Shown in pieces: positions 15,947 through 27,100 of a DNA stretch of 64,000 bases. The DNA is taken from positions 124,001 through 188,000 of the forward strand of contig JACJYE010000011.1 of assembly GCA_020636255.1 (NCBI GenBank). The letters are read 5' to 3'. The notes under the pieces were generated by a model. That model did no database searches, had not been told where the DNA came from, and saw only the letters and a program-made list of their open reading frames with translations. Source of the stretch: Lewinellaceae bacterium. GTDB lineage: Bacteria > Bacteroidota > Bacteroidia > Chitinophagales > Saprospiraceae. Both the position numbers and the translations under genes were made by a program. The stretch's first letter is position 1, and each line of letters opens with the position of its first letter.

Positions 15947-16621
15947 ATGGTTCCCTTTTCACCGGAATTTAAAACGAGGCAGGAGGTATTGGATATCGAA
16001 GGCCTATCTGTCGAGTTATCGGTTATCACCAATACCGATGAATTGATGGACCGCCTGATCGCCAAGGGCGATGCTCATGAGGACGTGCTCGACGAGCGCA
16101 TTCCGTACTGGGCGGACCTCTGGCCCTCTGCTCTTGCTTTGGGGAGGTATATGGTACAGGAAAGTTTGATCAGGCCGGGCCAGACGGTAACGGAGATCGG
16201 CTGTGGCTTATCGTTGCCGGGTATTATTGCAGGGCTGTTGGGGGCGCAGGTTACCCTTTCCGATTACCTGCCGGAAGCCCTTGATTTCGCCCGCCACAAT
16301 TGGGAACAGAACCTGTCAGAGCCGGCGCGGTTCGTCCTGATGGATTGGCGGCAGCCCGGCCCTGCTCTGGCTGCCGATCTGTTGATTGCGTCTGATGTCG
16401 CCTACGAGCGCCGCGCTTTTGAATACCTGCCCCATGCTTTCCGAACCTTGTGCAAACCCGGGGGGACGATCCTCGTCAGTGAACCGAACCGGGCGATCGC
16501 GGCGCCTTTCTTCAGCGGCCTTGCCGGGCAGGGGTTTCAGGTGCAGCACAGAACACTGGAAGGCATCTATAACAAGCTTCCTTACCGGGTGAATGTTTAC
16601 CGCCTGGCGTTGGAGCAATAA
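15947..16621 (+). CDS. Class I SAM-dependent methyltransferase (lysine/nicotinamide N-methyltransferase-like)
   Basis: A 224-residue protein with the SAM-binding motif I as VTEIGCGLSLPGIIAGLLG, motif II VTLSDYLPEALDFARHN, and DLLIASDVAYE at the motif IV position. The preceding IPYWADLWPSALALGRYM is the pattern of the METTL/Methyltransf_16 protein-lysine methyltransferase group, also annotated as nicotinamide N-methyltransferase-like. The target is not known. It follows the propeller gene by 53 bp, with a TACCTTTC sequence (near 15929) as a possible -7 box, and converges with the next gene across 8 bp. Confidence 0.8.
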   Translation: MVPFSPEFKTRQEVLDIEGLSVELSVITNTDELMDRLIAKGDAHEDVLDERIPYWADLWPSALALGRYMVQESLIRPGQTVTEIGCGLSLPGIIAGLLGAQVTLSDYLPEALDFARHNWEQNLSEPARFVLMDWRQPGPALAADLLIASDVAYERRAFEYLPHAFRTLCKPGGTILVSEPNRAIAAPFFSGLAGQGFQVQHRTLEGIYNKLPYRVNVYRLALEQ

Positions 16622-16629
16622 GCGGGCGG

Positions 16630-18462
16630 TTATTCCTCCTGGCTTCCGCCCCCGCTTCCGCCGGTTTGAATGGCCGGTGTTGCCGGTGCAGCTGCCGGGG
16701 CTTCCGCTGCTGCGGGAATGGGAGGTTCCACAACATTTTCTTTAAGAGCGGGAAAACGCAGGATGCTCTTGAGCGGCCGTACCGAAGTGATACCGGAGCG
16801 CTGGCTTTTCAGGTGAATGTCAAGCGCAAGGTTGTAAGCAACCATGTTGGCATTGTCGATTCGGTTGAGCGGGAAAGCTTCCTGGGTTTCGAGGGTAACG
16901 TAGAAGCGCTTGCGCGTGGCGTCGGGCTCTACTTTTGCGATGCGGACGTTGAGTTCCTTATCGCTGCGGCGCACCAGAAGGTTGCCGATATAAGGCAGCA
17001 CATCGAAACTTACGGGGTTGTACCGGTCCTCGATCTCGATGGCGAATTTCCACTGGAAAGCGAATTCCCAGCCATCCTTTTTGGAAAGGTCGAATTGGCC
17101 ATCTGTAATATTGGCGATGGGATGTGCGCTGGTCTGTATCTCCTGGTCGATATCAAAGGAGAGGTATTCGCCGTTTACGGGGGCCTTGCTTCGGATGCGG
17201 TACCGGACGTTCAGCTTGCTGGGCCTGCCATCGATGGGCCCCTGGAAGTTGCGCGCCAGGGGGCGGCCCGTGACCGTGAAGCGGCAGCCGGAAGTGCAGG
17301 ATTCCTTGTCGGCAAAAGGCTCGGCCGTCAGGCTGGGCAGGCCATCGTACACGCCGGCCTGCACATTTTCGATAAGCCAGTAGTTGCTGGCCATGTTTTC
17401 CGGAATGCCTTCAACGATGAGGAAGTGTTTGTGCTCGACGCCTTCGATCATGAGCGGCAGGTCCTGTGCGTTCTGGAATACAGGCCGTATACCTGCCAGG
17501 TAACGGTGGATATCGGAAGGGGAGGGCAGAGGCGTGAACAGCGCCTGTTTGTCATACGGCCGTTCGAAGTCGGAAAATACGATCGTTTCCCAGTCGTTGC
17601 CCAGAAAGGACAGGTTGCTGCTTTTGCTGATACCGAAGCTGGCCTTGAGGTGTGCCGGGATCGGAGCTGTCAGGTTCAGCCCGCCTTCCGTTTCTATGCG
17701 GAAATTCTCTTCGGCGGATGTGAGGTGTTTGATCATGACACCTTCAAATTCGCGCAGGTAATAGGCATTGTTAACGTAGGAGGGGTTTTCCTGGTAGAAG
17801 TACCAGAGTTTCATCATGGCCTCCGTGGTGCGGGAGTCGTTGGCCGACAGTACGAGGCTCAGGGGGGAGAGGAAAGAACCGGATAGGGCGATGACGGAAG
17901 ATTGCCGTCGGCTGTCGGTATCGAGTGCGGTGCGAAAGGCCAGGTAAGGCGGTTCGACGCCGGCGTCGAGCGCGGCTTTGAGGTATCCGCTGCAGTTCTT
18001 ATGGAGGATAAAGGAGTCGAAATTCTCATCCGGGTCGATGGCGAACTGGTTGGATACGCTGTTGAGCCGCAATATGCGGCTAGGGCTGTAATTGACCTCG
18101 TCAAAGGGGCGCAGGATCTCGTCGGAGGTGAAGAGGTAGTAAAGCAGGCCGCCGCCGCGGATGTCGGCCGTTTCCACTTTGGTGCGCATATCCCTTTTAC
18201 CCAGAAACTTGCTGATGTCCTGCGGAACGTAATCGCGGCGCCCGTCGGGTGTGGCGAAGCCACAGTATTCGCAGTGTTTTTTAAAGGTTTTCTGCAGGGC
18301 ATAACCCAGGGAAATGCGCGAATAAGTGCGTTCGGGAGGCCATTCGCCACTGCGGTATTCTTCCAGTTTTCGCTGGTAGCGGTCGATGCGCTGAGCGGTA
18401 GCGGGGAGTACGACAAAGGCTAAGGCGCTAGTCAGAAGCAGTGTGCACAATCCATTTTGCAT
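16630..18462 (-). CDS. Secreted protein of unknown function with Gly/Ser-rich C-terminal tail
   Basis: 610 residues from the ATG at 18462. The open frame extends 10 codons upstream to a TTG, but the ATG gives a proper signal peptide MQNGLCTLLLTSALAFVVLPATAQ. No family is recognised. Seen features are an N-terminal pair HCEYCGF, a helical middle region, and several beta-rich stretches in the C-terminal half. The last 35 residues are low complexity, an Ala/Pro run followed by TGGSGGGSQEE, as in a flexible tether. The protein is probably periplasmic or surface exposed. It has no obvious operon partner and converges with the methyltransferase gene. Confidence 0.7.
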   Translation of the reverse strand: MQNGLCTLLLTSALAFVVLPATAQRIDRYQRKLEEYRSGEWPPERTYSRISLGYALQKTFKKHCEYCGFATPDGRRDYVPQDISKFLGKRDMRTKVETADIRGGGLLYYLFTSDEILRPFDEVNYSPSRILRLNSVSNQFAIDPDENFDSFILHKNCSGYLKAALDAGVEPPYLAFRTALDTDSRRQSSVIALSGSFLSPLSLVLSANDSRTTEAMMKLWYFYQENPSYVNNAYYLREFEGVMIKHLTSAEENFRIETEGGLNLTAPIPAHLKASFGISKSSNLSFLGNDWETIVFSDFERPYDKQALFTPLPSPSDIHRYLAGIRPVFQNAQDLPLMIEGVEHKHFLIVEGIPENMASNYWLIENVQAGVYDGLPSLTAEPFADKESCTSGCRFTVTGRPLARNFQGPIDGRPSKLNVRYRIRSKAPVNGEYLSFDIDQEIQTSAHPIANITDGQFDLSKKDGWEFAFQWKFAIEIEDRYNPVSFDVLPYIGNLLVRRSDKELNVRIAKVEPDATRKRFYVTLETQEAFPLNRIDNANMVAYNLALDIHLKSQRSGITSVRPLKSILRFPALKENVVEPPIPAAAEAPAAAPATPAIQTGGSGGGSQEE

Positions 18463-18643
18463 GCCTGTAAAGTTTGATTTTGATATAAACAAGCTCTAAG
18501 CGGCCGAGGGTTTTTCCGGTTCACCCCCAACAACGAAAGTGCGAGGGGAAAACGTGTACAATATATAGTGATTTTTCACACCTATTTTAAGTAGAGGCAT
18601 AGCTTTCTGCGCGGCCCGAATTGGCTATATTGCACCTAAAAAA
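18463..18643. other. Divergent intergenic region containing a solo repeat terminus
   Basis: AAACAAGCTCTAAG (18487-18500) is identical to the right end of the palindromic element at 36411-36580 and recurs at 56642-56654. TATATTGC near 18625 resembles a -7 box for the glycosyltransferase. No other feature is seen. Confidence 0.5.
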
Positions 18644-19777
18644 TTGAAACACGTCATCCTGCTTTCTCCGGCACACCCATTGCGGGGTGGTATAGCTTCC
18701 TCTACCGAAAGGCTCGCCCAGGAGTTGCAGCGGCAGGGCCTGTCGGTGCGCATCTATTCCTTTAGCCTGCAGTATCCCTCTTTTCTTTTTCCCGGTACGA
18801 CGCAGTACTCCGATAGCCCCCCGCCGGAAAGCCTGGATATCGTTACAGTGGTGAACTCCATCAATCCCTTCAACTGGTGGGTAGTGGGCCGACGGTTGCG
18901 GGCTGAAGCTCCCGGGCTGGTCATCACCCGGTTCTGGCTGCCATTTATGGGGCCATGCCTGGGCACGATACTGCGGCTGGCCCGCCGTGGGGGGCGCACC
19001 CGGGTGGTAGCCATAACCGACAACGCCATTCCACATGAGCGGCGCCCCGGCGACCGGTTGTTCACCCGGTTTTTTTTCGGCGCTGTCGACGGTTTTGTGG
19101 CCATGTCGCACCAGGTGGAGGCCGACATCCATAAGCTGGCGCCCCGCAAACCGGTAGCGTACATCCCACACCCTATCTTCGACAACTACGGGCCGCCTGC
19201 CGGCAGAGCGGAATCGCTGGCGCACCTGGGGCTCCCTCCTGCGCCCGGTTATCTGTTGTTCTTTGGCTTTATCAGGGCATACAAAGGCCTGGGCCTGCTG
19301 TTGCAGGCCATGGCGGATGAGCGCATTCGCGCCCTGGGGCTGAAGCTGCTCGTAGCGGGCGAGTTTTACGAAGACGAGGCCCCTTACCGGGAATTGATCA
19401 GCCGGAACGGGCTGGAAGGCCAGGTGATCCTCAGGAACGAATACATACCGAATGAGGAGGTTCGTTACTATTTCGGTGCGGCCAACCTGGCGGTGCAACC
19501 CTACCTGTCGGCCACGCAAAGCGGCATCTCCCAATTGGCCTTCCATTTCGATAAGCCTATGGTGGTGACCAGGGTCGGAGGCCTGCCGGAGATCGTCCGG
19601 GACGGTAGGGAGGGTTATGTTGTAGAAGTATCGGAACAGGCCATTGCTGATGCTGTTGTGGACTTTTTCCAGCATGTGCGGGAGCAAGATATGGTAGCCG
19701 GAGTAAGGGAGGGTAAGAAGCGCTTTTCCTGGAACAATATGGTAGAAGGCATAAAAAAACTATACGACGAGTTATGA
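18644..19777 (+). CDS. Glycosyltransferase, GT4-type
   Basis: A 377-residue GT-B glycosyltransferase. The N-terminal domain starts KHVILLSPAHPLRGGIASST with the typical glycine-rich acceptor loop. The C-terminal donor domain has LFFGFIRAYKGLGLLLQA, ADLAVQPY-like NLAVQPYLSATQSGI, and the EX7E-like region GGLPEIVRDGREGYVVE. The start codon is TTG at 18644, since no in-frame ATG fits; a TATATTGC box lies only about 18 bp upstream, so the message may be nearly leaderless. The gene overlaps gmhA by 4 bp (ATGA), pointing to translational coupling. With gmhA it probably acts in heptose-containing surface glycan or LPS core synthesis; donor and acceptor are unknown. Confidence 0.85.
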   Translation: MKHVILLSPAHPLRGGIASSTERLAQELQRQGLSVRIYSFSLQYPSFLFPGTTQYSDSPPPESLDIVTVVNSINPFNWWVVGRRLRAEAPGLVITRFWLPFMGPCLGTILRLARRGGRTRVVAITDNAIPHERRPGDRLFTRFFFGAVDGFVAMSHQVEADIHKLAPRKPVAYIPHPIFDNYGPPAGRAESLAHLGLPPAPGYLLFFGFIRAYKGLGLLLQAMADERIRALGLKLLVAGEFYEDEAPYRELISRNGLEGQVILRNEYIPNEEVRYYFGAANLAVQPYLSATQSGISQLAFHFDKPMVVTRVGGLPEIVRDGREGYVVEVSEQAIADAVVDFFQHVREQDMVAGVREGKKRFSWNNMVEGIKKLYDEL

Positions 19778-20376
19778 CCAGCAGATTGGAACCCAACAGG
19801 AAAGACAGAATAAAACAGGCGATCAGCCAGAGCATAGCGGCCAAGCAGGCCCTGCTGTCGGATGAGGCTTTGATGCAAACCCTCGATGATGTAGTAGAAG
19901 CCTGTATCACTACTTTTCAGCGGGGCGGCAAGGTGCTCTTTTGCGGCAATGGCGGCAGCGCTGCCGATGCACAGCACCTTGCGGCAGAGCTCTCCGGGCG
20001 ATTTTATTTTGACCGGCCGCCTCTTTTTGCTGAGGCCATGCACGTCAATACATCCTTCCTCACGGCTGTGGCCAACGATTACGGATATGACGAGGCATTT
20101 GCCCGTATGGTGCGCGCAATGGGGCGACAGGGCGACCTGTTGTTCGCCCTGTCCACTTCCGGCAACTCGCCCAATATCGTACGGGCCGCCATGGCCGCCC
20201 GCGAACTCGGAATGATGGTGGCCGGCATGACCGGCAGCGGCGGTGGGCAACTCGCACAACACAGCCATTTCCTGATCAATATTCCATCCGAAGATACGCC
20301 GCGCATCCAGGAGTGCCACATCCTGACGGGCCATATCATTTGTGAACTGGTAGAGCAGCGCTTGTTCGGCAGGTGA
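19774..20376 (+). CDS. gmhA: Phosphoheptose isomerase (sedoheptulose-7-phosphate isomerase)
   Basis: A 200-residue SIS-domain enzyme that converts sedoheptulose 7-phosphate to D-glycero-D-manno-heptose 7-phosphate, the first step of ADP-heptose synthesis. GmhA signatures are LFCGNGGSAADAQHLAAELS (with the zinc His and Glu), LSTSGNSPNI for the phosphate, and the C-terminal TPRIQECHILTGHIICELVE carrying Gln/His ligands. The start ATG at 19774 overlaps the glycosyltransferase stop. The pairing supports a surface-glycan role. Confidence 0.93.
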   Translation: MTSRLEPNRKDRIKQAISQSIAAKQALLSDEALMQTLDDVVEACITTFQRGGKVLFCGNGGSAADAQHLAAELSGRFYFDRPPLFAEAMHVNTSFLTAVANDYGYDEAFARMVRAMGRQGDLLFALSTSGNSPNIVRAAMAARELGMMVAGMTGSGGGQLAQHSHFLINIPSEDTPRIQECHILTGHIICELVEQRLFGR

Positions 20377-20465
20377 GTTAGATTGGCGTAACGCCACCTG
20401 AGGAGCTTACAGTTTCATTTTTAATAAATTAGAAGGCCAGATATGGTTTTGTGCTCCAAAAAATA

Positions 20466-20473
20466 TATCTTTG
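20466..20473 (+). promoter_or_regulatory. Candidate -7 box (TATCTTTG) for the ncRNA at about 20480
   Basis: TATCTTTG matches TAnnTTTG. A TTG at 20449-20451 lies upstream, but the 14-bp spacing is shorter than usual (about 19-21). This would start transcription near 20480. Confidence 0.35.
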
Positions 20474-20479
20474 ATATAC

Positions 20480-20880
20480 CTTTTGGTATTTTCATGATTA
20501 GAATCCTAATGAATATCGGGCCCTCCATCCTCAGCTGGTAAAAGGCTGAACCTACAAGGCCTGGGAATAACCTTCATTCCCTACTCTCCTAAAACGAACC
20601 CCGGGGCCCGAAAGAACAGGGGCGAAAAATTCAATTCAAGCAAGGGGAACACTTGCCGTTATGTTTCTGTGCGGCTGATAAGTGGTAGATGGGCTATGCC
20701 CTGCCACTGGCGCGTTGTGCTCCGCTGCAGGAGCAGAGCTTACCAGTGGTACTTATCTATCCGACAACCAGGTAGCTGCCATCCCTCTGGTAATGCCCTG
20801 GTGAGGCTGGATAAGATTTAACCCCCCTTGCTAACTTTGTTTGTGAGCTACCCGGGATTTTTCCCGGGTAGTTTTTTTTT
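20480..20880 (+). ncRNA. Candidate structured non-coding RNA of about 400 nt, family not recognised
   Basis: A 745-bp gap holds no credible coding frame but many local stems. Examples are GGGAAT/ATTCCC (near 20560-20580), GCAAG/CTTGC (near 20640-20655) and GATAAGT/ACTTATC (near 20678 and 20752). Nested inside is CCACTGG/CCAGTGG (near 20704 and 20742), which contains GCTCC/GGAGC, and there is also ACCAGG/CCTGGT (near 20766-20802). The block ends in a strong terminator (20848-20880) that is 470 bp past the nearest plus-strand gene, so it most simply belongs to an RNA gene. The signature motifs of tmRNA (T-arm), RNase P RNA (P4 GAGGAAAGTCC) and SRP RNA were looked for and not found. The 5' end is approximate. 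Confidence 0.5.
20848..20880 (+). terminator. Strong Rho-independent terminator
   Basis: CTACCCGGGA (20848-20857) pairs perfectly with 20862-20871 over a TTTT loop and is followed by a run of nine Ts. Its core stem is very similar to the terminator at 27852, 7 kb downstream. Confidence 0.9.
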
Positions 20881-21089
20881 GCGCCAGGTTTAAGAAAATG
20901 ACAATAGAATGTCCTATATTTACTGTGACATTTTATGGCGCTATATGCCATCTATCCCTCATCGTATCGATCCAATGCCCTTCTGCCGAAAATAAAAGGC
21001 AGGATTCCCCCTCGAACGTACAGCTTATCCAACCGCATTAGAAAATTGCACACTCTTCTCTGCGAGAGCCTTATCGGCATGCCGGTAAG

Positions 21090-21097
21090 TAACTTTG
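21090..21097 (+). promoter_or_regulatory. Candidate -7 box (TAACTTTG) and ribosome site for the giant repeat protein
   Basis: TAACTTTG fits TAnnTTTG, and a GGAGGAG sequence (21102-21108) about 13 bp before the ATG is a good ribosome-binding site. The leader would be about 19 nt. No clear -33 TTG is present. Between 20881 and this box no gene or repeat is seen. Confidence 0.4.
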
Positions 21098-21121
21098 TAA
21101 TGGAGGAGCAATATTTTCCAT

Positions 21122-24100
21122 ATGAAACAAATTGACAAAATGAGTACTAATCCCAAAATCTTAAGGCCACGCGCCTTTTTCTTCCACGCTTTACCCCCCT
21201 GTTTCCTGGTAGCCATCCTGTTGCTGTTCGCCGCACCACTTGCCTTGAGGGGACAAGATTGCGTCGATGCCCAGATATCGGGCCCCTTTTTCGATGCTGT
21301 GCCTATCACCGGCAACCCCACGGTGCTGGAGTACGAGCTAAACCTGGATGTCTTCGGCACCACCAACGACATCGACCCTGCTTCCGTTACCTGGTCGACA
21401 GCCCCGTTGGCCAACGCTAACATCCTCAACGTTACGACGGGAGCGACGACTTCGCGGGTAAGGCTCCGCGTTTCCGGCCCTTTTACGCTCAGTGTCAGCG
21501 GGATACGGACGGTGAACGCCGCGCCTTACGACTGTTCTTTTGAAACGGATACCAACGACCTGGTGGCCGATAACCCCAATGTGCAGCCAGGCTGTTCGAT
21601 CAACATTCTGCTCGTGCTCGACGAATCCAACTCCATCAATGATACCGAGGCGGATTCGGTACAGCAGGCCGTACTCGACCTGCTCACAGCACTGGTCGGC
21701 ACCGGTTCATCGGCCGCTATCGTCGAGTTCGCCACCTTTGCTCAGGTGTACCCCTACAACGGCACGGTCGACTATGCGCCGATCACGATGGCCAACATCA
21801 ATGGTTTTTTTACCAATTACTTCAACACCCAGTACCGCAACGTCATCGGCAACCTGGGTGGCACCAACTATGAAGCTGGCCTTAATGCGGCCCTGGAGGT
21901 CCTGAACAACCCCAATAACCCGCCGACCAGCACCGTCCTGTTCTTTACCGACGGCGTGCCGACCTTTTACAGCGTACCCAGTGGCGGCGACCTGTACGGC
22001 GGCCTCATTGACGGCCCCGGCAATATCAATACAGCGGCCACGGCAACACAGGCCATCGGCCCGGCCAACGCTATAAAGGCCATCACGCACATGCTGGCTA
22101 TCGGCGTAGGTGATGGCGCCAATGAGAATGTTGATAACCTGATCGCCATAAGCGGGCCGGACAGGTATATGCCCGGCAATGCCCTTTCGGCAGATTATGA
22201 GCTGGTCAGCAATTTTGATGAATTCATCCAGGATCTGGTTAACATCTTCTCCGGGTTGAGGGTGCCGGCGTCCTGCCAGCCGAACCTGCCCAATAACCAA
22301 CTGGTAGATGCCTGCGACGCCGGCGTGATCCCGTTGAAAACGGAGGCTGAAGCGGTGGATCAGCATATGATCTTTGAAACGGTAACCGATAACCCCTGCG
22401 GCGTGCTCGTCTTTTCCAGCAACCAAACCGTAGAGGGCTCCCTCTGCCCGCTGGGCATAACGGTCACCAATACCTATACCCTTACCGATGACGCCGACGG
22501 AGATGGCGTCGGCCCGGATGACCTTTCCGTTACCTGTATGGAATCCTTCCTGGTGACGGACCTGACCCCGCCCACGGCCCTATGCAAGGATATTACACTC
22601 GATATTAACACCCTGGACGGTACTGCGAGCATTTCGGCGATCGATATCGATAATGGAAGCAGCGATAACTGCGGTGGCAATGTCACCCTGATTATCAACC
22701 CCTCCACGATCACCTTCGATTGCAGCGATGAAGGGCCTAATAACGTAGTGCTGACCGTGACGGATATATGCGGCAACCCCAGCCAGTGTACCGCTACCGT
22801 TACCGTTAACTGCCCCGAGGTAGCCGACCTCAGTATTGAGAAAACGGTGGACAACGCCACGCCCAATGTCGGTGATATCGTCGTCTTTACCGTTGCGGTA
22901 CACAACGACGGCCCGAATGATGCAACGGGCGTCGAGGTCACCGATTATCTGCCTTCGGGTTATATGCTCGTCAGTGCGACACCTTCTCAGGGAACTTTCA
23001 TCGGAGGTGTCTGGACGATCGGCAGCCTGCCTTTCCAGGCTACCGTCACCCTGACGATCGAAGCCAAGGTCAACGCTTCCGGCAACTACCTCAACCTGGC
23101 CCAGATCACGGAATCGGACCAGATAGATACGGACAGCGACCCTCATACCGACGAAACGGAGGACGACCTGAATGACGGCATTCCCGATGATGACGAAGAT
23201 ACAGCTGAGGTGATCCCTCAACTTCATATAGACTGTCCGGATAACGTGATGCTGGGCAGCTGCCTGTCGCAGCCCCAGATCGAGCAGGCCTTTGCCGCCT
23301 GGATTACCCAGTTCTCGGTAACCGGAGGTTGTACGCCTCCTGTAGTTACGGACCTGAGCCAGTACTCAGCTCCTGCCGCCTGTGCCGGAGGCAGTGTCAT
23401 GGTCACTTATACGGCCAGCGATGAATGCGGCCAGACAGTAAGCTGTACGGCTTTATTTGTCGTAGCTGCTGCGCCCACCCTCACGGTGAACTGCCCGCAG
23501 AGCACGGTCCTGGGCAGCTGCCTGGGCCAGGACGCGGTGGATGTCGCTTTTGACGCCTGGCTGGGCCAGTTCTCCACCAGTGGCGGCTGTAATGGAGTAG
23601 GTTCCGGCCTGGGCCAGTATAGTGCTCCTGATGCATGCGGCGGTTCGATAACCGTTCTCTATTCCGCTTCTGACGATTGCGGCCAGTCCGTATCCTGTTC
23701 GGCCACCTTTACTGTGGCGCCCGCTCCGCTGCTCAGTGTGAGCTGTCCGCCCAACTTCAACACGGATGGCTGTGGAAGCCAGGCAGAAGTAGATGCCGCT
23801 TTTAACAACTGGATCAGCCAGTTTGACACCAACGGCGGATGTGGCCCGCAGAGCACCGACCTGACGGTTTACGTCGCGCCCTCCGCTTTTGGTGGTTCCG
23901 TAACGGTCAACTATTCCGCTACCGATGACTGTGGGCAATCCGCTGCTTGTTCGGCCACCTTTACCGTGCCTTTCATTCCGCCTCTCACTGAGAATTGCCC
24001 TCCGGACTTTACCCTGGGGCCCTGTCCTTCCCTGGCTGAGCTGGATTTGGCATTCAATAACTGGCTGGGCCAGTTTTTCACGGAGGGAGGATCGAACCCG

Positions 24101-27100
24101 GTGAGCACCGACGTATCGGAGTTCGACCCACCCAGTGTCTGTGGCGGCTCGGTAACCGTTAATTATTTCGCTACCGACGACTGCGGGGAGTCCGCCAGTT
24201 GCTCAGCTACCTTTACGGTAGCGCCGGCACCGGCTATTACGGTGTCCTGCCCGGCGAATTTCACCTTCGGCAGTTGCCAGACGCAGGCTCAGGTGAATGC
24301 GGCCTACAACAACTGGTTGTTGCAGTTCACAGCCCTGGGCGGATGCGGTATATTGACCACCAATATCGGGCAATACGCTTCGGCGGCCCCCAGTGCCTGC
24401 GGTGGCTCTGTGGCCGTCAACTTCTTTGCCAGTGATGCCTGTGGCCAGACGGTAAGCTGTTCGGCAAGCTTTACAGTACTGAGCGCTCCAGATCTGACGG
24501 TGAGCTGCCCGCAGCCTGTTTCTCTGGGCTCCTGCCAGAGCCAGGCACAGGTAGACGCCGCTTTTAATGCCTGGAAAGCTCAGTTCCAGACCATAGGCGG
24601 CTGCGGCGCCACGAGCACAAACCTGAACCAGTTCAGCGCGCCCAGCTTCTGCGGCGGCTCTGTTACCATTACATATACCGCTACCGACGACTGCGGGCAG
24701 GTAGCTATCTGCTCCAGCAGCTTTGCAGTAACTTCTTCGCCGACGCTTGTCGTGAACTGCCCGCAGAGCATGAGCCTGGGCAGCTGCCAGACGCAGTCGC
24801 AGGTAAATACAGCATTCAACAACTGGAAGGCGCAGTTTACCACTTCCGGCGGTTGCGGGGTGCAGACGACCAACCTGGCGCAGTATAGCGCTCCGAGCGC
24901 CTGCGGCGGCTCTGTGACGATCAACTTCACGGCTACGGACAACTGCGGCCAGACGGCCAGTTGCTCGAAGGTGTTTACGGTTGCTGCGGCGCCGACGCTG
25001 ACTGTAAACTGCCCATCGAATATGAGCCTGGGCAGCTGCCAGACGCAGTCGCAGGTAAATGCCGCTTTCAACAACTGGAAAGCGCAGTTTACCACTTCCG
25101 GCGGCTGCGGGGTGCAAACGACCAACCTGGCGCAGTATAGCGCCCCCAGCGCCTGTAGCGGCGGCACCGTAACGATCAACTTCACGGCTACGGATAACTG
25201 TGGGCAGACGGCCAGTTGCTCAAAGGCCTTTACGGTTGCTGCGGCGCCGACGCTGACGGTGAATTGCCCATCGAACATGACCACGGCCAGTTGCCAGTCG
25301 CAGTCGGCGGTGAACGCGGCATTCAATAACTGGAAGGCACAGTTTACCACTTCCGGCGGCTGCGGGGTACAAACGACCAACCTGGCGCAGTATAGCGCCC
25401 CCAGCGCCTGCGGCGGTTCCGTGACGATCAACTTCACGGCCACGGATAACTGTGGACAAACGGCCAGTTGCTCGAAGACATTTACGGTTGCTGCGGCGCC
25501 GACGCTGACGGTTAACTGCCCGTCGAACATGGCCGCGGCCAGTTGCCAGACGCAGTCGGCAGTGAACGCTGCTTTCAACAACTGGAAGGCTCAGTTCAGC
25601 GTATCCGGCGGTTGTGGCGCCACGAGCACTAACCTTTCGCAGTACAGCGCGCCGAGCGCCTGCGGTGGTTCGGTGACGATCAACTTCACGGCCACGGACA
25701 ACTGTGGGCAGACGGCCAGTTGCTTTAAGACATTTACGGTAGCTTATCCGCCCACGCTAACGGTGAGCTGCCCGCAGAACATGTCGATGGGTAGCTGCCT
25801 GAGCCAGTCGCAGGTGAATACGGCATTCAACAACTGGAAGGCGCAATTCAGCGTATCCGGCGGCTGTGGCCAGCAGAGCACCAACCTCAATCAGTACACG
25901 GCGCCAAACGCCTGTGGTGGTTCCGTTACCATCAACTTTACGGCTACGGACAACTGCGGGCAGAACGCCAGTTGCTCAGCCACCTTCACGGTAACCGGCG
26001 ATACACAGCCACCGGCGGTGACGCCTGCAGGCAATATGACGGTTCAATGTGACGGCAACGGCAACGTCGCTGCGCTGAACAACTGGCTGGCCAGCCATGG
26101 CGGCGCTACGGCCAGTGACAACTGCGGCCCGGTAAGCTGGACGAATAACTTTGCAGGGCTGAGCAATGGCTGCGGGGCAACGGGCAGCGCTACGGTCACC
26201 TTCACGGCCAGAGACCAGTGCGGCAACCCGGCTTCCACTACGGCAACGTTCACCATCGTCGATACGGCTCCGCCTACGGGGTCGTGCCCGCCGGGCCTGA
26301 CGGGCCTGACGAACCCTGCGCAGGCGCCGCTTATTCCGCCGGCCGTTATCGCCGGCATGTATTCCGATATTTGCGGTAGCGTAACGGCACAGATGACGGG
26401 CAATACCACCAATTACCTCAGTGCCTGCAAGGATTTTGAAGTGATACATACCTATACCGTCAGCGACGAATGCGGGAACAGCACGATTTGCAAGATCACC
26501 CACACCGGTAAGGTGCCGACCCAGATCAGCGGTGGTTGCCCGGAAGTGAACAATACGCTGCAGTGCATCGATGACGTCCCGCCCTTCAACCCGGCCTATC
26601 TGGCAGGCTTCTTCACCGGCGGCGATGGCCTGGCGGTGACGGTGATGGTTACGGATACCCTTATCGAGAAAGACGACTGCGAATTCAGCTTTACCTACGT
26701 ATATCAGGTGAAAGACAACTGCGGCAACATCAAGTTGTGCGCGTTGACTTATGAAGGAGAAGATACCCAGGCGCCTACCGGCAATTGCCCGAACGGCAGC
26801 ACGGTATATACGTATGGCCAGATACCTGTTCCGGACCCCAGCTACATCGAGCAGTTCTTTACCGACAACTGTTCCAACGTCATTGTTACGGAATTGCCGC
26901 GAACAGTAACAGGCGGCCCCTGTGAGAACATCACCGTATACAATAACTACCTGGTGTCGGATACCTGCGGCAATTCGACGACTTGTGCCGTGCCTTATTT
27001 CATACCTGAAATAGACCCCACACTGGTTGGCTGCCCGCCGGAACAGACCGGGCTGATGTGCTGGAAGGACGTTCCCACTCCACAGGAAGCACAACCGCTG

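Noticed and set aside
20480..20880. tmRNA, RNase P RNA or SRP RNA
   Set aside because: The tmRNA T-arm, the RNase P P4 core and the SRP tetraloop region were searched for by eye and not found; left as an unassigned ncRNA.
20935..21135. A 66-codon open frame in front of the giant adhesin
   Set aside because: No signal, domain or ribosome site, and it overlaps the adhesin promoter and start region.
23222..26010. CRISPR-like array
   Set aside because: The repeats are in-frame 252-bp coding modules without spacers; no cas genes nearby.
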